Shown here piece by piece: positions 39,963-52,092 of a stretch of 64,000 bases of DNA. This stretch comes from Plasmodiophora brassicae (lineage: Eukaryota > Endomyxa > Phytomyxea > Plasmodiophorida > Plasmodiophoridae), in assembly GCA_039704465.1 (NCBI GenBank), contig JASFAU010000011.1, forward strand, positions 620,001 through 684,000. Direction: 5' to 3'. Each line of letters starts with the position of its first letter. The first letter of the stretch is position 1. Both the position numbers and the translations under genes were made by a program. The notes below the pieces were generated by a model, which was given only the letters and a program-made list of their open reading frames with translations, did no database searches and had not been told where the DNA came from.

Positions 39963-42900
39963 TTATTGCTCTCGGTCGCCTGGAACAACCGCGTCGAGGT
40001 CGATAGGAACGTTCAGGTTCTTCAGGACCTCGCTACCGTATCGAACGATGCTTTCGCAGCTCGACAGTCGGCTCATGGCTCGGTTGACCCATGGGGTGAC
40101 GCCCAGCTCCACCAGTCGCGATCGCGTCTGCTCCAGGGTCGAACAGTGCAACAGGATTCGCAGGGCGCGCTCCTGAATCACGTCGATGTCCGGGTACTTC
40201 TTCATCGTCTCCAACAGCGTCTGGATCGGGTACTCGGTCGCCATCTGGACCTTGTTCTCATCTACCTGACGTGTCAGCAACACGGGCCGGGCGGAGGAGC
40301 GCGTGTTCCGCCCCGGTACCGTCGATCGTCAAGTTGAGCATGGCGCCAACGCAGTGGTTCTGCAGGCGACAATCCGTCAGATGGGTTCGCATCGTGTCGG
40401 ATATTCTCTCCAGCACGTTCTCCCTCGCGAACAACTGAACCGCGTCAGTCAGGTGCCGCCCAGACTGATGCGCCGATTCCCCCTGCCCGACCTGCCGATT
40501 AATGGGGTCGAGGCACATGTGCACGATGGCGCCGCAGGCCTCCTGTTGCAGGCTGAGGCTCTTCAGGTGTCGCTGCATCGTCGCCGTTATCACAGGGAAC
40601 ACGTTCAGAATCCGTAACCGATCCCTGCCGCGATTCGCTCAACCCTCCCCATTACTGTGCGCGTCGCTTCGGGCGACCCCCGACCTGTTCTCCTGAAACA
40701 GCGACAGGTTCCGTATGGCACCGCAGCAGTTGTACTGCAGGTTCTCAGCCATCGGGTGATCTCGCAGGCAGGTGAACAGAACGTCGATGCCGCCGTGTTC
40801 AGCGATCTTCTCCTGGTTGCGAACTGGGGCCACTCCTCAGTGCTGAGCACATAGACGGTACGTGATGCGCTCAGTGTCTTACGAGTGACCGACAGGTTCC
40901 ACAGCGCGGCACATGCGCGCTCTTGCACGGCCTCCTTCTCCTGGTGGTACTTCATGCATTCGACGACGGCTTCGACGCCGCCGCGAATAGGGATCTGGAT
41001 CTGGCTATAACCTATGACGACGGGAAACGTCAACGTGGACGATGGCGGGTCAGCGGCGGCCCCGGGTTCGTACTGTTCAGCGCCAGGTTCGCGAGGGCGT
41101 CGCACGCGTACTGCTGCAGAAGACCAACGCATCGGTGCGACTGCATTGCCGACACCAGGGCGCCGATGCCGCCCCTCTTCGCGATCTGCGCCCGACGATC
41201 GCTGTCGGCTACTCGAGGGAGTCAGCGAGCGCAGGGGGACGGTTTGCAAACCACAACGCCGGATCTCACGTATCGCTGACAGCAGGGCCAGTACGCCACA
41301 GCCGCGTTCCTGCAGCGTTGCGTTCAACGGGTGCAGGTCCATCGATCGGAGGATCCTGGTCAGGCCGCCCTTGTCCATGATACGCGCGGCAAGTTTCGCT
41401 GGAGGGCCACACAGAGATCGTCAGGCACGTCATGCAGGCGTCCGGCCGGCAAACCCACGTTTCAGGGCGAAGTTCAGGAGCACGCCGAGGCCGTCTTCCT
41501 GAAGGCGCCCCTGGTACTGGTGCGTCTTCAGGGCGCTCAGCACGCGACCGACGGCGTGGTATTTGATCATCTTGGAATGGCACCGCTCATGCTGGCTGAA
41601 CACCAGCAGGACTTGCATACCCTGTGATGCGTCTGGTTAACGAGCCCGAGTCCTGCGAACCATTGGAATGGCGGACGACCTGTTCCTGGACGCTACGTGT
41701 CGACGAGAACCGGTTCAGGAGCTCGGAAACGAACCTCAAGCCGTCGTCGGCGGCGACCTGCCGCTCCATGACCTCGTTCTGGGCCAGAAGACTGAGCGCG
41801 TGCAACCCTTCGGCGACGATTCGGGTGTCCCATCGGTGGAACCGCATCGACGTCAGCACGGTTTTAACAATGGACGATTCGGCGAACCGCTGCCTGACGT
41901 CGTCGTGCGTCGCAAGGTTCCAGACGGCTTCGAGTGCGAATTCCTGGACGAGGTCCGCCTGCAGGTGCCGCTCCATGGCCGACATGATCTGGTGCAAGCC
42001 GCCGAGGTGGAAGATCTCCTGCCGGGTCGACACGCTGTAGGCCAGGTTCCTCAGCGCGCCGATCGCGTTCGCCACGATCGACGGGCTGTCGCTGAACGTG
42101 TCCATGGCCTGCAGGACCTGGTTGATCCCGCCGTGCTTCGCCACGATGTCGTTCGCGGCGGATAGGTCGGCCATGTTCCTCAGCATGCCACAGCCCTTGT
42201 CCTGCATGTCGTCGTCGGTGTTGAACCGTTTCATCGCGTCGACCACCAGCTTGACGCCGTCCATCTCGGTCACCTTGTCCTGGTTCTCCTTGTGCAGGTA
42301 GCAGAAGTTCAGGATCATCCACGTAGCGCACGTCTGCAGGGGCAGGTCGTCAGGGTACTCGCGCATGGCGCCGATCATGTACTCGATGAGCTTCGTCTGC
42401 GTCAGGATGTCGAACCCTTCGACGGACGACCAGCGCTCGACGTTGTATGATAAACTGTGCAGGGCTTCACCTGAACAAGGCGTGCGTTGATTGGAACCGG
42501 GCGCACACGCAGGTGGCCTCTGGGTGTACCGATGGACGTGTAGAGCCGAGTGTCGGCACCTGGATCGCGACGCTGTCCTTCACGGTCGCGTTTCCTCGCT
42601 GTGATGTCGAGCACGGCCAGCAGCGACGGAGCAACGCCGCCTCGCAGCAGGTCCAGGGCGACGTCCCGGGTGGAACTGCCATCGCGACACAGCGTCTGTA
42701 CGAAACAACGTCGTCAGGCCATGCGTCGACCGTCGCGTTACGGTCCAACCTTGATTTTACGACAGGCGGAGGCGATCAGGTCGGGGAAGTCCAGGTTGTA
42801 CCTATAGCGCATGTCAGACGTGACGCCGGCGAGCGACGCAACGAGACGCACTTGATGATGGCCAGCAGCATCCGCACGCCCTTGAACCGTCGTTTGGCAT

Positions 42901-43091
42901 CGATTCGCTCGACGAACTGTATCTGGTCGGCGAGCGACCCTCGCTTCGGGTCGTCCTTCGTGATGATCGCCGGGTTCTCCAGCAGCTCCCAGTACGCCAC
43001 CTCGACGTTGTGGAAATCTGTTCGTCGGCAGACGTGAGGCGCGCAGCCAGGCGAAACGGCCCAGGACCGCCACGGCACCTTCCCAGGTCAT
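39963..43091 (-). CDS. Armadillo-repeat protein
   Basis: 811 residues from 13 exons: 43091-43079, 43017-42852, 42801-42750, 42695-42530, 42470-41680, 41621-41459, 41398-41241, 41185-41074, 41011-40883, 40823-40685, 40624-40492, 40434-40320, 40261-39963. The first exon is 13 bases (MTWE plus one base). About 13 armadillo repeats follow a unique N-terminal 110 residues; typical units are GCGMLRNMADLS, AIGALRNLAYS, ALEAVWNLATH, CGVLALLSA, ACDALANLALN, ACAALWNLSV, CCGAIRNLSL and CVGAMLNLTI. The pattern GGI-VL-AM-H recurs every 42-45 residues. No orthologue recognised; it resembles the large repeat-only armadillo proteins of protists. Probably a scaffold. Several small exons match single repeats, suggesting growth by repeat duplication. 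Confidence 0.88.
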
Positions 43092-43380
43092 GGCGCGGTG
43101 TCAGGGCCCTACTAGCATGCCCGCGCGATATGGCGCGTCGCCCGCCTACAATCAGTCAACCCGGCTGGCTAGGTACCCCAGAAGACCTCGGATCATGACA
43201 AGTACAGACGTACCGCTGTGTGTGACGAGCACGGCGGGCACCCACATCCCCAGTAGTATACATGCGCCAGGCAACGTTGCCGTTGTTGACGCAACAGGTG
43301 CAAGCACGGGACGACGTGTCGAGGAGACCAGTAGTAGAGTGCGGACTGCAGTCGCGGAGTTGGTCGCAGTGGCAACGGCA

Positions 43381-45993
43381 ATGACGTTCCGCCGGCCGGG
43401 GACGATGGCGCCGGCCATCGGCGTCGGCGTCGAGCGCGACGCCGACGTCGACGCGGTTGCCGTCAGCAATCCGCGAGCGCACCTCAGCATACCCGCGCAG
43501 CGTGAATCGCTGGCGATCCATGCCCATCGTCGGTGCCGCGGCAATTCCGCACCGCGAACGTCGCTGATGTGGCCCCTCCACCTGTCAGGTCGAGAATTGC
43601 TGTACGCCATCGATCGGCATCGCTGCGTCGTCGTCAGCGGTCAGACCGGCTCGGGAAAATCGACCCAGATCCCACAGTACCTGGTAACAGCGTCGATCTG
43701 GCGTCACTTGTTGCCACGTTGACGACAGTTGTTCCAGTACGAAGCGGGGTGGGCCAAGGCCGGGTACAGAATCGCCTGCAGCCAGCCGAGGGTGCTGGCC
43801 GCCGTTACCGTCGCCAACCGCGTCGCCTACGAAATGGGCACGAAGCCCGGCGGCGTGGTCGGGTACGCCGTTCCGTTCGATAACTGCACGAGCGATGCCA
43901 CCCGGGTGACGTTCCTGACCGACACCGTCCTGATATCGGAGATGATGGCGGACCCCCTGCTGACCGCCTACTCCGTCGTCATGGTCGACGAGGCGCATGA
44001 GCGGAACCTGGAGACCGATGTGCTTCTGGGCCTGCTGAATAAGATCCGGAAGAAGCGCCCAGAGCTACGTGTCGTTGTCGCGTCGGCCACGATTGACACC
44101 GACCTGTTCTGCGCCTTCTTCGGCGGCGACACGGTGGCCGTCGGCATTGGCGGCGCCCAGTATCCTGTGGATGTCGTGTACCTGGATACCCCCACCAGGA
44201 ACTACATTGACCGTGCTGTCCAGACAGTGGTAGACATTCACAGAAGGATGCCACCAGGCGACGTCCTCGTGTTTCTGCCGGGTCGGTCAGAGGTGCGTCG
44301 GTGGTGGCGTGTCTATTTGCGAGTGTCGGCGTCATATGGCTGACGCCACAAAATCAGGTTGATGAGGTGGTGTCGAGGATCAAAGACGTTGTCCTGACGG
44401 AAAGGAACCCGACGTCGTGGAACTTGCGCGCTTTGCCAATGTACGCCGGGTTGGCCACCGCCGAACAGCTGAAGGTACAGCAACCGAGATCGGGCGCAGC
44501 TCGGCGGCTTGTTACCCTATGTGTGTAGGCAATCGAACCGGATTCGTCATGCAGGAAAGCAATCGTCAGTACGAACGTGTGTGAAACATCAGTGACGATC
44601 CCGTCCGTCGTCTACGTTGTCGACAGTGGGTTCGTCAAACAAGACGCGTTTGATCCTCGAACCGGGTTTCAGTCCCTGCACACAGGTCGTGCGTCTCTCG
44701 TGTGTCTAATCGTGGGCCTTACACTGACTGCGAAGCAGTCCCAATATCGCAAGCTTCTGCAATGCAACGTGCTGGCAGGGCGGGTCGGTTACGGCACGGC
44801 CAAGTATACAGGCTGTACACCGAGGCGGCGTTCGAAGACATGCAGGTATGCCTGCCGCCCCGACGCGTTTCTGCAGGCCCGTCTTCACTCAACATGGAGA
44901 CAGACGTTCACGCCACCCGCTGTGCTTCGGCAGTGCCCTCATCCAATGCTGCTCCAGCTGAAGTGCCTCGGCGTCACCGACTTAGGTATGCGGCACAGGC
45001 ACCCCGGTCGTCTGCGTCTGTTCGTCTTATGCGATCGCAGTGCACTTTGAATACGTCACGCCGCCTACGCCAGATTGCATGGCCTCTGCACTACAGTTGC
45101 TATACGCGCTCGATGCTCTGGACGACGGCTGCCATATAACGGACGTGGGAATCGCTTTGACAGGAATGAACGTGTCCGCGCGCCTCGGCAGGTCCTTGCT
45201 GGATTCCGCTGAACGTGGCTGTTCGTCAGAGATGGTTGGCACTTCGCGACGTTTCTCTGAGACGTGCTCACCCTTGCCTAGATCGATATCGCGGCGATGC
45301 TCTGCGTCAGGAATGTGTGGACGCGGCCGAGAAACAGGGAATATTCAGGGCAATCGGCTAATGCCCATAAGAAGTTCGCCGTCGCTGAAGGTGCTTTTGC
45401 GATCTGCCTAGCCGATGGTGGTTGCTGACAGCAGCTCAGGCGACCTGTTAAGCCTGCTCAACGTTTACAGGGCCTGGGACCAGGCCGGTGGCACCGAGCA
45501 GTGGTGCACAGAACACTGGATCGACTATCGGGCCCTTCGACGTGCCGCCCAGATCCGCCAGCGTATTACAAAGCTGTTCAAGCGCGACGGTATGGGTCGC
45601 CCGGCGCTCCTGAATGCCCTCGCTGATTCAGCAACGTGCCCAGGCCGGCGTATCGTCTCGTGCGGCGACGATGCGTCTGCTGTCATGAAATCGATCGCGA
45701 CAGGTTTCTTCATGAACTGTGCGTTCCTGCAGAACGACGGAACGTACACAACGCTGTACGTTAACGAGCTAGGCGAGTACTCGGCAACGGATCTTACTTG
45801 CCACAGGATCACGGCCGGGTCCAAGGTTCAGCTGCGCGTTCACCCGCTGTCAGTGCTGGCAGGCCAGTCGCCGCAATGGGTCCTCTACTACGACTGCATC
45901 GACACGGACGGGTTGTTCATGCGAGACATCACGCGGGTCAACCCGGCCCTGCTGAAGGAAATCGCCCCAAAGTACTTTGGGACTGTTTCTTGA
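43381..45993 (+). CDS. DHX35: DHX35, DEAH-box RNA helicase
   Basis: Spliceosome-associated DEAH helicase, 705 residues, the same size as human DHX35. Exons are 43381-43528, 43589-43683, 43738-44292, 44358-44474, 44529-44685, 44739-44845, 44904-44985, 45041-45234, 45282-45390 and 45440-45993. Start [11 protein letters not shown] fits the KFWKPGT opening of the family. Motifs: [10 protein letters not shown], Ia SQPRVLAA, Ib [54 protein letters not shown]. The winged-helix, ratchet and OB-fold domains follow, ending [14 protein letters not shown]. Each intron was placed to complete one of these motifs. The stop is 48 bases from the convergent CDC50 stop. Confidence 0.95.
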
Positions 45994-46041
45994 ATACATT
46001 GCCAGTCCCCGTATGCTATGCGCGTTCGTCATGACGGCAGC

Positions 46042-47308
46042 TTAACCGACGGGTTGTATAGATCGATGTTTTCCAATTAGATACAGGGTGCCTAGAGTCA
46101 GACCTGCCAACAGGTAGATCCCTGCCAAGACGGCGAATGCGATGCCCAGGCCATCGTTCTGCGTCCCCATCCAGGATTTCGTTGACAGTACTAGAAACTT
46201 GTGCCCGTCCGGCCGCGGGTGCTCGTAGTGGTTCCCTATCGTTATCGTTATCGTGGACCCGCTGACGACCGACTCCATTACTCTCTGGTGCGGCACGAGT
46301 CAGACGCGGGCCACCAGGCAGAGTAACACATGCCATCGTACCGCGAACAGCTTTCTGAATCTTGGCAGGGCTGCTGGCTTGAGCCAGTTCTGAAACGCTT
46401 GGTCCTTGTTGACGTTCGGCATTGTCACGTTCACGAACGCCCCTGCCTGGTTTCGTCTAACGATCGTCAGCGTCTCACCTTGTGCCGGCCCGCGCGTTCC
46501 AAACTGTTCCACCCATCAGCCGCCGGCTCCACCTCAGGCACGTCATCCAACCTTATCGGCTTCGTTCGCCCATGTGATCGAATCGCTGGCCGTGTTAGCC
46601 GGCGACGTCTGGCCACCGACGTTCGTCACCGAAATCGTGAACACGTCGTTCATGAGCGAGAACGGCTGAAGCCCCTCCGGGAACGCGATCGCCCCACCGG
46701 TGCCGTTCCCATGGAACGCATCGCTGCACGAGCTCGCCTATCGACTCCATCAGTTGATCATCCCCCAGTCCACATCGGCGTTGGTCCACCACGAACCGCT
46801 TGCAACTGGTTGGTGCAGAGCCCAAACGTTCCCGTGTACAACCTCGTGTTCTGGTTGAAGCTGGTCAGCCCGTAGTACACGTTGATGGGCGCCTCCATGT
46901 CGTGCTGGATGGGAAACGGCACCGTGCAGGTCGTGTCGCTGCCGCACAGGTCGTCGTATCGTCGCACCATCTGAAAGGACCCCGTCAAGGCTGATCCCCC
47001 TGCAGGGCGGTGCGACGAACCTCGACGGTTCGGACGCGGGCGGATTCCAGCAACAGGACGGCGGCCAGGCCAGCGCACCCGGCGCTGATGCCGACTAAGA
47101 TGGCCAGCAGCATCGGCAGCGGCACTTTCGGCTGCCACTCCTCGAGCATCCATCGCAGGCACCGGCGATGGGCCCGCGTGGACGATGACGCCTGCCCCTG
47201 CTCCATGCGGGCGAGCGGCGCCCTCGCTCGCTGCGCCGAATTAGCGGCGTACGTTCGGGCGTCTGCTTCCTGGGACGTGCAGCAGGAACGGCTGTTTGTC
47301 GTTGTCAC
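46042..47308 (-). CDS. CDC50: CDC50/TMEM30, P4-ATPase beta subunit
   Basis: Chaperone and subunit of phospholipid flippases, with two membrane helices and a large glycosylated exoplasmic loop. Exons are 47308-47021, 46970-46797, 46737-46552, 46503-46342 and 46284-46042, 350 residues; introns 48-59 bases. Blocks are MEAPINVYYGLTSFNQNTRLY, FSLMNDVF, NWLKPAALPRFRKLF, FLVLSTKSWMG and the C-terminal helix AFAVLAGIYLLAGLTLG. Family cysteines appear in LCGSDTTC and NQLQ..SSCSD. The Met at 47308 is the first; the N-terminal 60 residues are poorly conserved. Its partner ATPase is not in this window. Confidence 0.92.
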
Positions 47309-47453
47309 CCGAGCGGCACCGTCATCTGGAACATTGCGGTTGTTGCTCGCGAACAGGGTCGCGTAGGTGAACGTATAATTTATAGGAACGGATGAAACAT
47401 AGAGGCGACAACGACGACGACGACGGGCCAGGGCAGGATGTGTGTGCCCTGCG

Positions 47454-47921
47454 CTATTGCTCGACGGGGGCGGGGTCGTCGGGATTCAGCGCCCAGTCCT
47501 CGTCGCTGTCGTAGCTGATGTCGCTGCCGGCGCTGGATACAGATGGTGACCGCTGGACGAACTCCCACACCTGATTCTGGACCAGGTCGAAGCGGACACG
47601 TCTGGTGGACTTGATCGGGGACCTGCTGCCAACGGTCACCAGGGCAGGAACCAGGCGCAGGTACGCTGTGCCTTACAGGAACGGGTCCAAATCCGGGGCG
47701 GTTGCTGAAGCGGACAGGTCGATGACGGGCGTCGTGGGCGCGATCCACACGATTGCCATCAGGAGCGGCAGGAAGCACGACAGAATCGCGGCGGCAATCA
47801 CGCCCCACACCAGGACGACCGCGGTGCCGATCGCGGTCAGGTACCCGCGTTCCTTGCGTTTCGCGTTGAGCCATACGACCCACCTCCTCAAGCGCGTCCC
47901 CGGCGGCATCGGACCCATCAA
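47454..47921 (-). CDS. Small single-pass membrane protein with RVxF-like motif
   Basis: 138 residues from exons 47921-47677 and 47625-47454 with a 51-base intron. A long hydrophobic segment (TAIGTAVVLVWGVIAAAILSC then PLLMAIVWI) spans residues 30-62. The C-terminal 60 residues are cytosol-like and acidic, with STRRVRFDLV, which fits the protein-phosphatase-1 docking motif RVxF, and a Ser/Asp/Glu stretch DSDEDW. I know no family with this layout. The exon junction is supported only by intron size and open frame, so the gene model is less firm than its neighbours. Confidence 0.55.
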
Positions 47922-48252
47922 CAGACAAAGGCCGCCCCGCTAACGCCCACGGGTCGCGCCGCCGTCACAGACGCCGCGGGGGGCGCCTCTGACCCGTCCT
48001 GAGGGAATCGACATCGACTGGGCCCATCCCGAAAAACGGTCGCCAAAGAACATTCGCCAACGGGATATACTCCGGGCGTGTTACAGAAGAGGCAGCCAAC
48101 GGCAGCGGCGTACGACGTGCTGTCGGTTCGGGTGTGCATCACGTAAGTGTCGCAAAAGCTGCTGCCGCGCGGGGCCCGGTGCAGGTTGTGCGTAGGCGGA
48201 AGTCCGAGGCGGCGGCGAGTGTCCGTTGGTCGTCGGGCGTCGGAGGGCGCCC
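47922..48252. other. Divergent 5' region between the RVxF membrane protein gene and the SET gene
   Basis: About 330 bases holding two divergent promoters. No coding sequence is supported. An ATG at 48226 in frame with the SET gene could extend that protein by nine residues. Confidence 0.5.
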
Positions 48253-51200
48253 ATGGACGGACACGGCGGCGGCGCCGACGCGACGGCTGACCAGAACAGC
48301 GTGCTCGACGATGCGCGATCGTCGGCGCCACTGTTTCCCAAGATATCGCCCGCCACGCCGGCGTCGTCGTCTGTGTTCGGCGGGCCGGCGTCGTTGGCGA
48401 CCCCGATGGTGCGCGCCGCCCCCCTCATGTTCTCGATTCTGGGTCTGATTACTTGCCGTGTAGGTGATTGAACATCATGGCGTGATGAATGGTACGCAAA
48501 TCCCGATCGTTACCGTGGAGCGAACCACGTCCTCCAACGACGACGGCACGCTGCCTGTAACGGACGTGCTGTTCTCGAAGTTCGCCCGCCGATCTCAAGT
48601 GGAACGCGTGCTCTCCAGGCTCATGAAAGAGTCTGTGACGAATTCTCTGGACTGGAAGAGCATTGCAGGTCAGACCAGTGCGTAGCGTTCCCAACTGGAT
48701 CCTGATGCAGTTACTCCCGGGACAGTTCGACGCCAGAAGGCGAAGCGGATTCGCACATCGTCATCGAAGCCGAAGCCGTTCATCTCGGTGAAGAAGTTCA
48801 AGATCACGGTGAAGAAGTCGGTCATCAAGCGGAAGTCGCAATCCGATTCGAAAGCGGAGGCCAATCCCGTGTCGACGCTGCTAAGCGTCCAACAATCCGA
48901 GCAGCATGCTCGCGATCAGGCCAGGAAAACGCAGCTGCTGGAGCTTGTGGAGCGCTTGAAGAAGCGCGACAAGTACAAGTTCTTCCACCAACCGGTTGAT
49001 GTGACGAAGGTACCGGCACTTGCTGCGTTCTTCGTAGCGTAGTCATTCATCCTACGTCAGGTCACCGACTACCTCGAAGTCATAGAGCGGCCAATGGACC
49101 TGTCGACTGTCAAGAAGAACGTTCTCCTCCAACGATACCAGGTTGCGTACGCGAGCCATAGTGGCTGTGAGTGGGCCACTGAATCGAAATCGTAGAACCT
49201 TGACGAATTCAGGGCGGACGTTGATCTCATATTCTACAACTGTCTGAAGTACAACCATCCCGAGACCCTGTACGCGCAGCAAGCAGAGTCCATGCTACTG
49301 TACGTGGAAAGGACAGTTGCCGAAGCGAAACGCGTTTTTGAACCCGAAGAGGTACGCCTGCGAGAGCCGTGTCTCGACCCTCCGCTGAGCCTGTGTTTAG
49401 ACTCCTCCGCTGATACATCCGTATGAAACGTTGGACGAATCGGTGATGGCTGTGGACGAGGAGACTGTGAGACGAAAATTGGCATCATCAAAACGTGGGC
49501 AATGTGATGGGCAGTACTGCCTACGCCTAGAAGATGTCGGTGCGTACGACGTCAACAAGGCTCACTTCGAATCGCTTGCGCCGGATCGGTCAGCATGTGT
49601 GATTGGGGCTCAGGATACCGCATACTGAGTGGCTGTGCAGGTCCAACATGACCGAATGCAGCGATGATTGCCTGTGTGATCCTGCCGAGTGCCTTAACCG
49701 AGGAGTGTCTCTCAATCGAGGAAAGAAGCTTAATGTTGATATCGACAAGAGGAACGTGTACGGGATCGACTCACACACGCACAAGCTGATTAAAACGGTG
49801 GCATTGGTATCATCGTTTCGGAATGAGGATCTGACAATGTTTTACTCTTAGGCGCTGACGAACGTTATTCCATCTGATGCAGATGCGACTGGATTCATCG
49901 AATCGAAAATCCTTCGGTATATCAACATGCATGTACCTACTGATGACCCTCAAAGGCGCTCGAACCACATGTTGTTTTCTCTAAAGGCGATGGCATCAGA
50001 CGCCGAACTTGCAAACGACACTACGTCATACGAACGGGCGCAGTCATTGATTCAAAGCATCAAGTCGGGTGAGTCGGCGCAAACCCTCTCTCCTGCTGTT
50101 CTGTACTGACAAATATATCTGCCAGGCCTCTCTCTCCCAGTGTACGACAAGGGCCATGGCGTTATATGTCTCAACCGCAACGGGTTCAAGAAGAACGATT
50201 TCATTGTGGAGTACGTCGGGGAGGTGTACCCGCCTTGGCGATGGTTCGAAAAGCAAGCCGTATTGAAGCAGTTCCAGAAAGTCTACATGACGCCGTTTTC
50301 GTTTGGCTTCTATAACATTCTTCTAGAGCGGCATCGCGACGATGGACTCGGATACGACGTTCTTTACTTGGACGCCTGCCGCAAAGGGAACTATGCGTCT
50401 CGTCTGTCCCATAGTTGCAGCCCCAACTGTACGAGTGTTTGCGTCGCGGCCAACGGACGATTCGCTATCATTGTAAGGGCGTTCGTGGCTTCGTCGTGTA
50501 CAAGACCGTTTTGTGTGACCCATGCTCAGGTCATCGCCCTACGCGACATTGCACCGAACGAAGAGTTGACTTTCGATTACCATAGCGTCACCGAAAGCCC
50601 CGAAGAGGCCAAGAATGCTGTGTGCTTCTGCGGCTGGTCGATATGCCGCGGTCGATATGTTCAGTTTGCTGGCCCTGATCAATTTCAGCAGGTCCTGAAG
50701 TGCGTACTGATCGTACCATCTGTGTGCGTTGACTTGAACTAAGGTTGTTTGCCTAGTGTTCATCACGGGTTTACACAGCGGACGTCCCTGCTTCTTCGTG
50801 CTTGCGTTGAGCCCTTGAGTTCCAGCGATCGGGGTCGCCTACAGAAATGGTAATACGCGTTGCAATGCAGTACCGCCAACGTCCCACATTCCGGCACAGG
50901 CATTTTATGGGATCTGTCTTGGACGGTCTGCCTGAATGGGCCGTCAAGTTCGCGTCGCTGATCTTGGAGTACATTGAGTTCGAAAAGTCTGCTCTGCCTA
51001 AGGAGCTTATGCAACTGTCGAAGTTCGCCTACACCAAGGAGGCGGCCGAGCTCGACACGCTCGGTGTGATCGAGAGCCGGCTTCAGTGTCTGTCGATTGC
51101 ACTGGACAAGGTGAAGTACGTTCTGCGGGAATCTGGGGGCATCACGGAACCACCGCTTCGGTTACTGACGCCCGACGAAGTCATTGACCGCATATGGAAC

Positions 51201-51965
51201 GCCGAGGATTCGGTTATTGCTTCTGCCGCGAAGAAGATCGCTCCGTTGCTTGACGACGTTGACCTTGTTCGTCTCGTCGAATGTACGAACTATAAGGTTC
51301 AGTCGCGACGGGAGATGGTGTCGCGGTTGATCGAATTCCGCGACCTCCTGCGCAGTATGCAACCGTCGACCTCATGCTTTCATCATGTCGCCGCCGACAT
51401 CGTCCACCTGTACGCGTACACGGACACGTTCTACTGCATGACGAACTATCCGCTGGTGAAGTCGCCGCCTGTTCACTTCTCCGAGCTGGGCCTCAATATC
51501 ACCAACCCTGACGATGAGTCGCTCCTGACGCCGAAGCCGTACACACAGGCCTTCATCTGGGGATGCCTGCTCCTCTGGTTCAAACAGTCCATCGACAAAC
51601 CGGACGCCGCCGCACACAACGCCAAGCGGGGCAGCGTCTGTCTCCCGTCACTCGAAGGTTGCTACTCGACATCACGAAACTCGAACGAGCTCGTTGAGAA
51701 GTACACGCAAGCGCAGCGCGACGCCATGATAGCCTGCCTGCAAGCTGGCGGCGCGGGTGTTATTCCCAGGCATCCAATCTGGGATTACCGCAGCACCAAT
51801 GATCGTGTGTACGGCAGCCCGATGCTGGACGCGGTGTACAAGAAGAAGGACCTGAAGCCGCTCATCAGGGGGCTGCAGGCCTGGCAGCCGCCTGTTGATT
51901 CTGATGGCGCTTTCGAGATTGTCCAGAGCCCGCCGCGCAGACGTCGACGCATGGGCAGAGCCTAG
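48253..51965 (+). CDS. Bromodomain-SET histone methyltransferase of ATXR3/SDG2 type
   Basis: 1039 residues from 12 exons: 48253-48408, 48464-48668, 48726-49009, 49061-49141, 49196-49351, 49401-49588, 49641-49797, 49852-50068, 50126-50472, 50530-50699, 50757-50849, 50900-51965. Residues about 200-300 are a bromodomain: FFHQPVDV, DYLEVIERPMDLSTVKKN, FRADVDLIFYNCLKYNHPET. A cysteine cluster (CSDDCLCDPAECLNRGV) resembling an AWS/pre-SET comes next. The SET domain has GHGVICLNRNGFKKNDFIVEYVGEVYPPWRW, NYASRLSHSCSPNC, and EELTFDYHSVTES with post-SET CFCGWSICRG. The long C-terminal part (GLPEWAVKFASLI, KVKYVLRE, YGSPMLDAV) is specific to plant ATXR3/SDG2, the main H3K4 trimethylase of Arabidopsis. 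All catalytic residues seem present. The plant enzyme has no bromodomain as far as I know, so the architecture is unusual. Confidence 0.9.
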
Positions 51966-52092
51966 ATGTCGGTCTTAATTTAAACATCTTTATCGCAGTC
52001 CCTGTCGACATTGCCATTGCATGACCTCTCGCGTCCCCGGTGGAAACATTGGAAATGTATGGCTGATGTACTGAGATGGGCGAGCGACGGGA

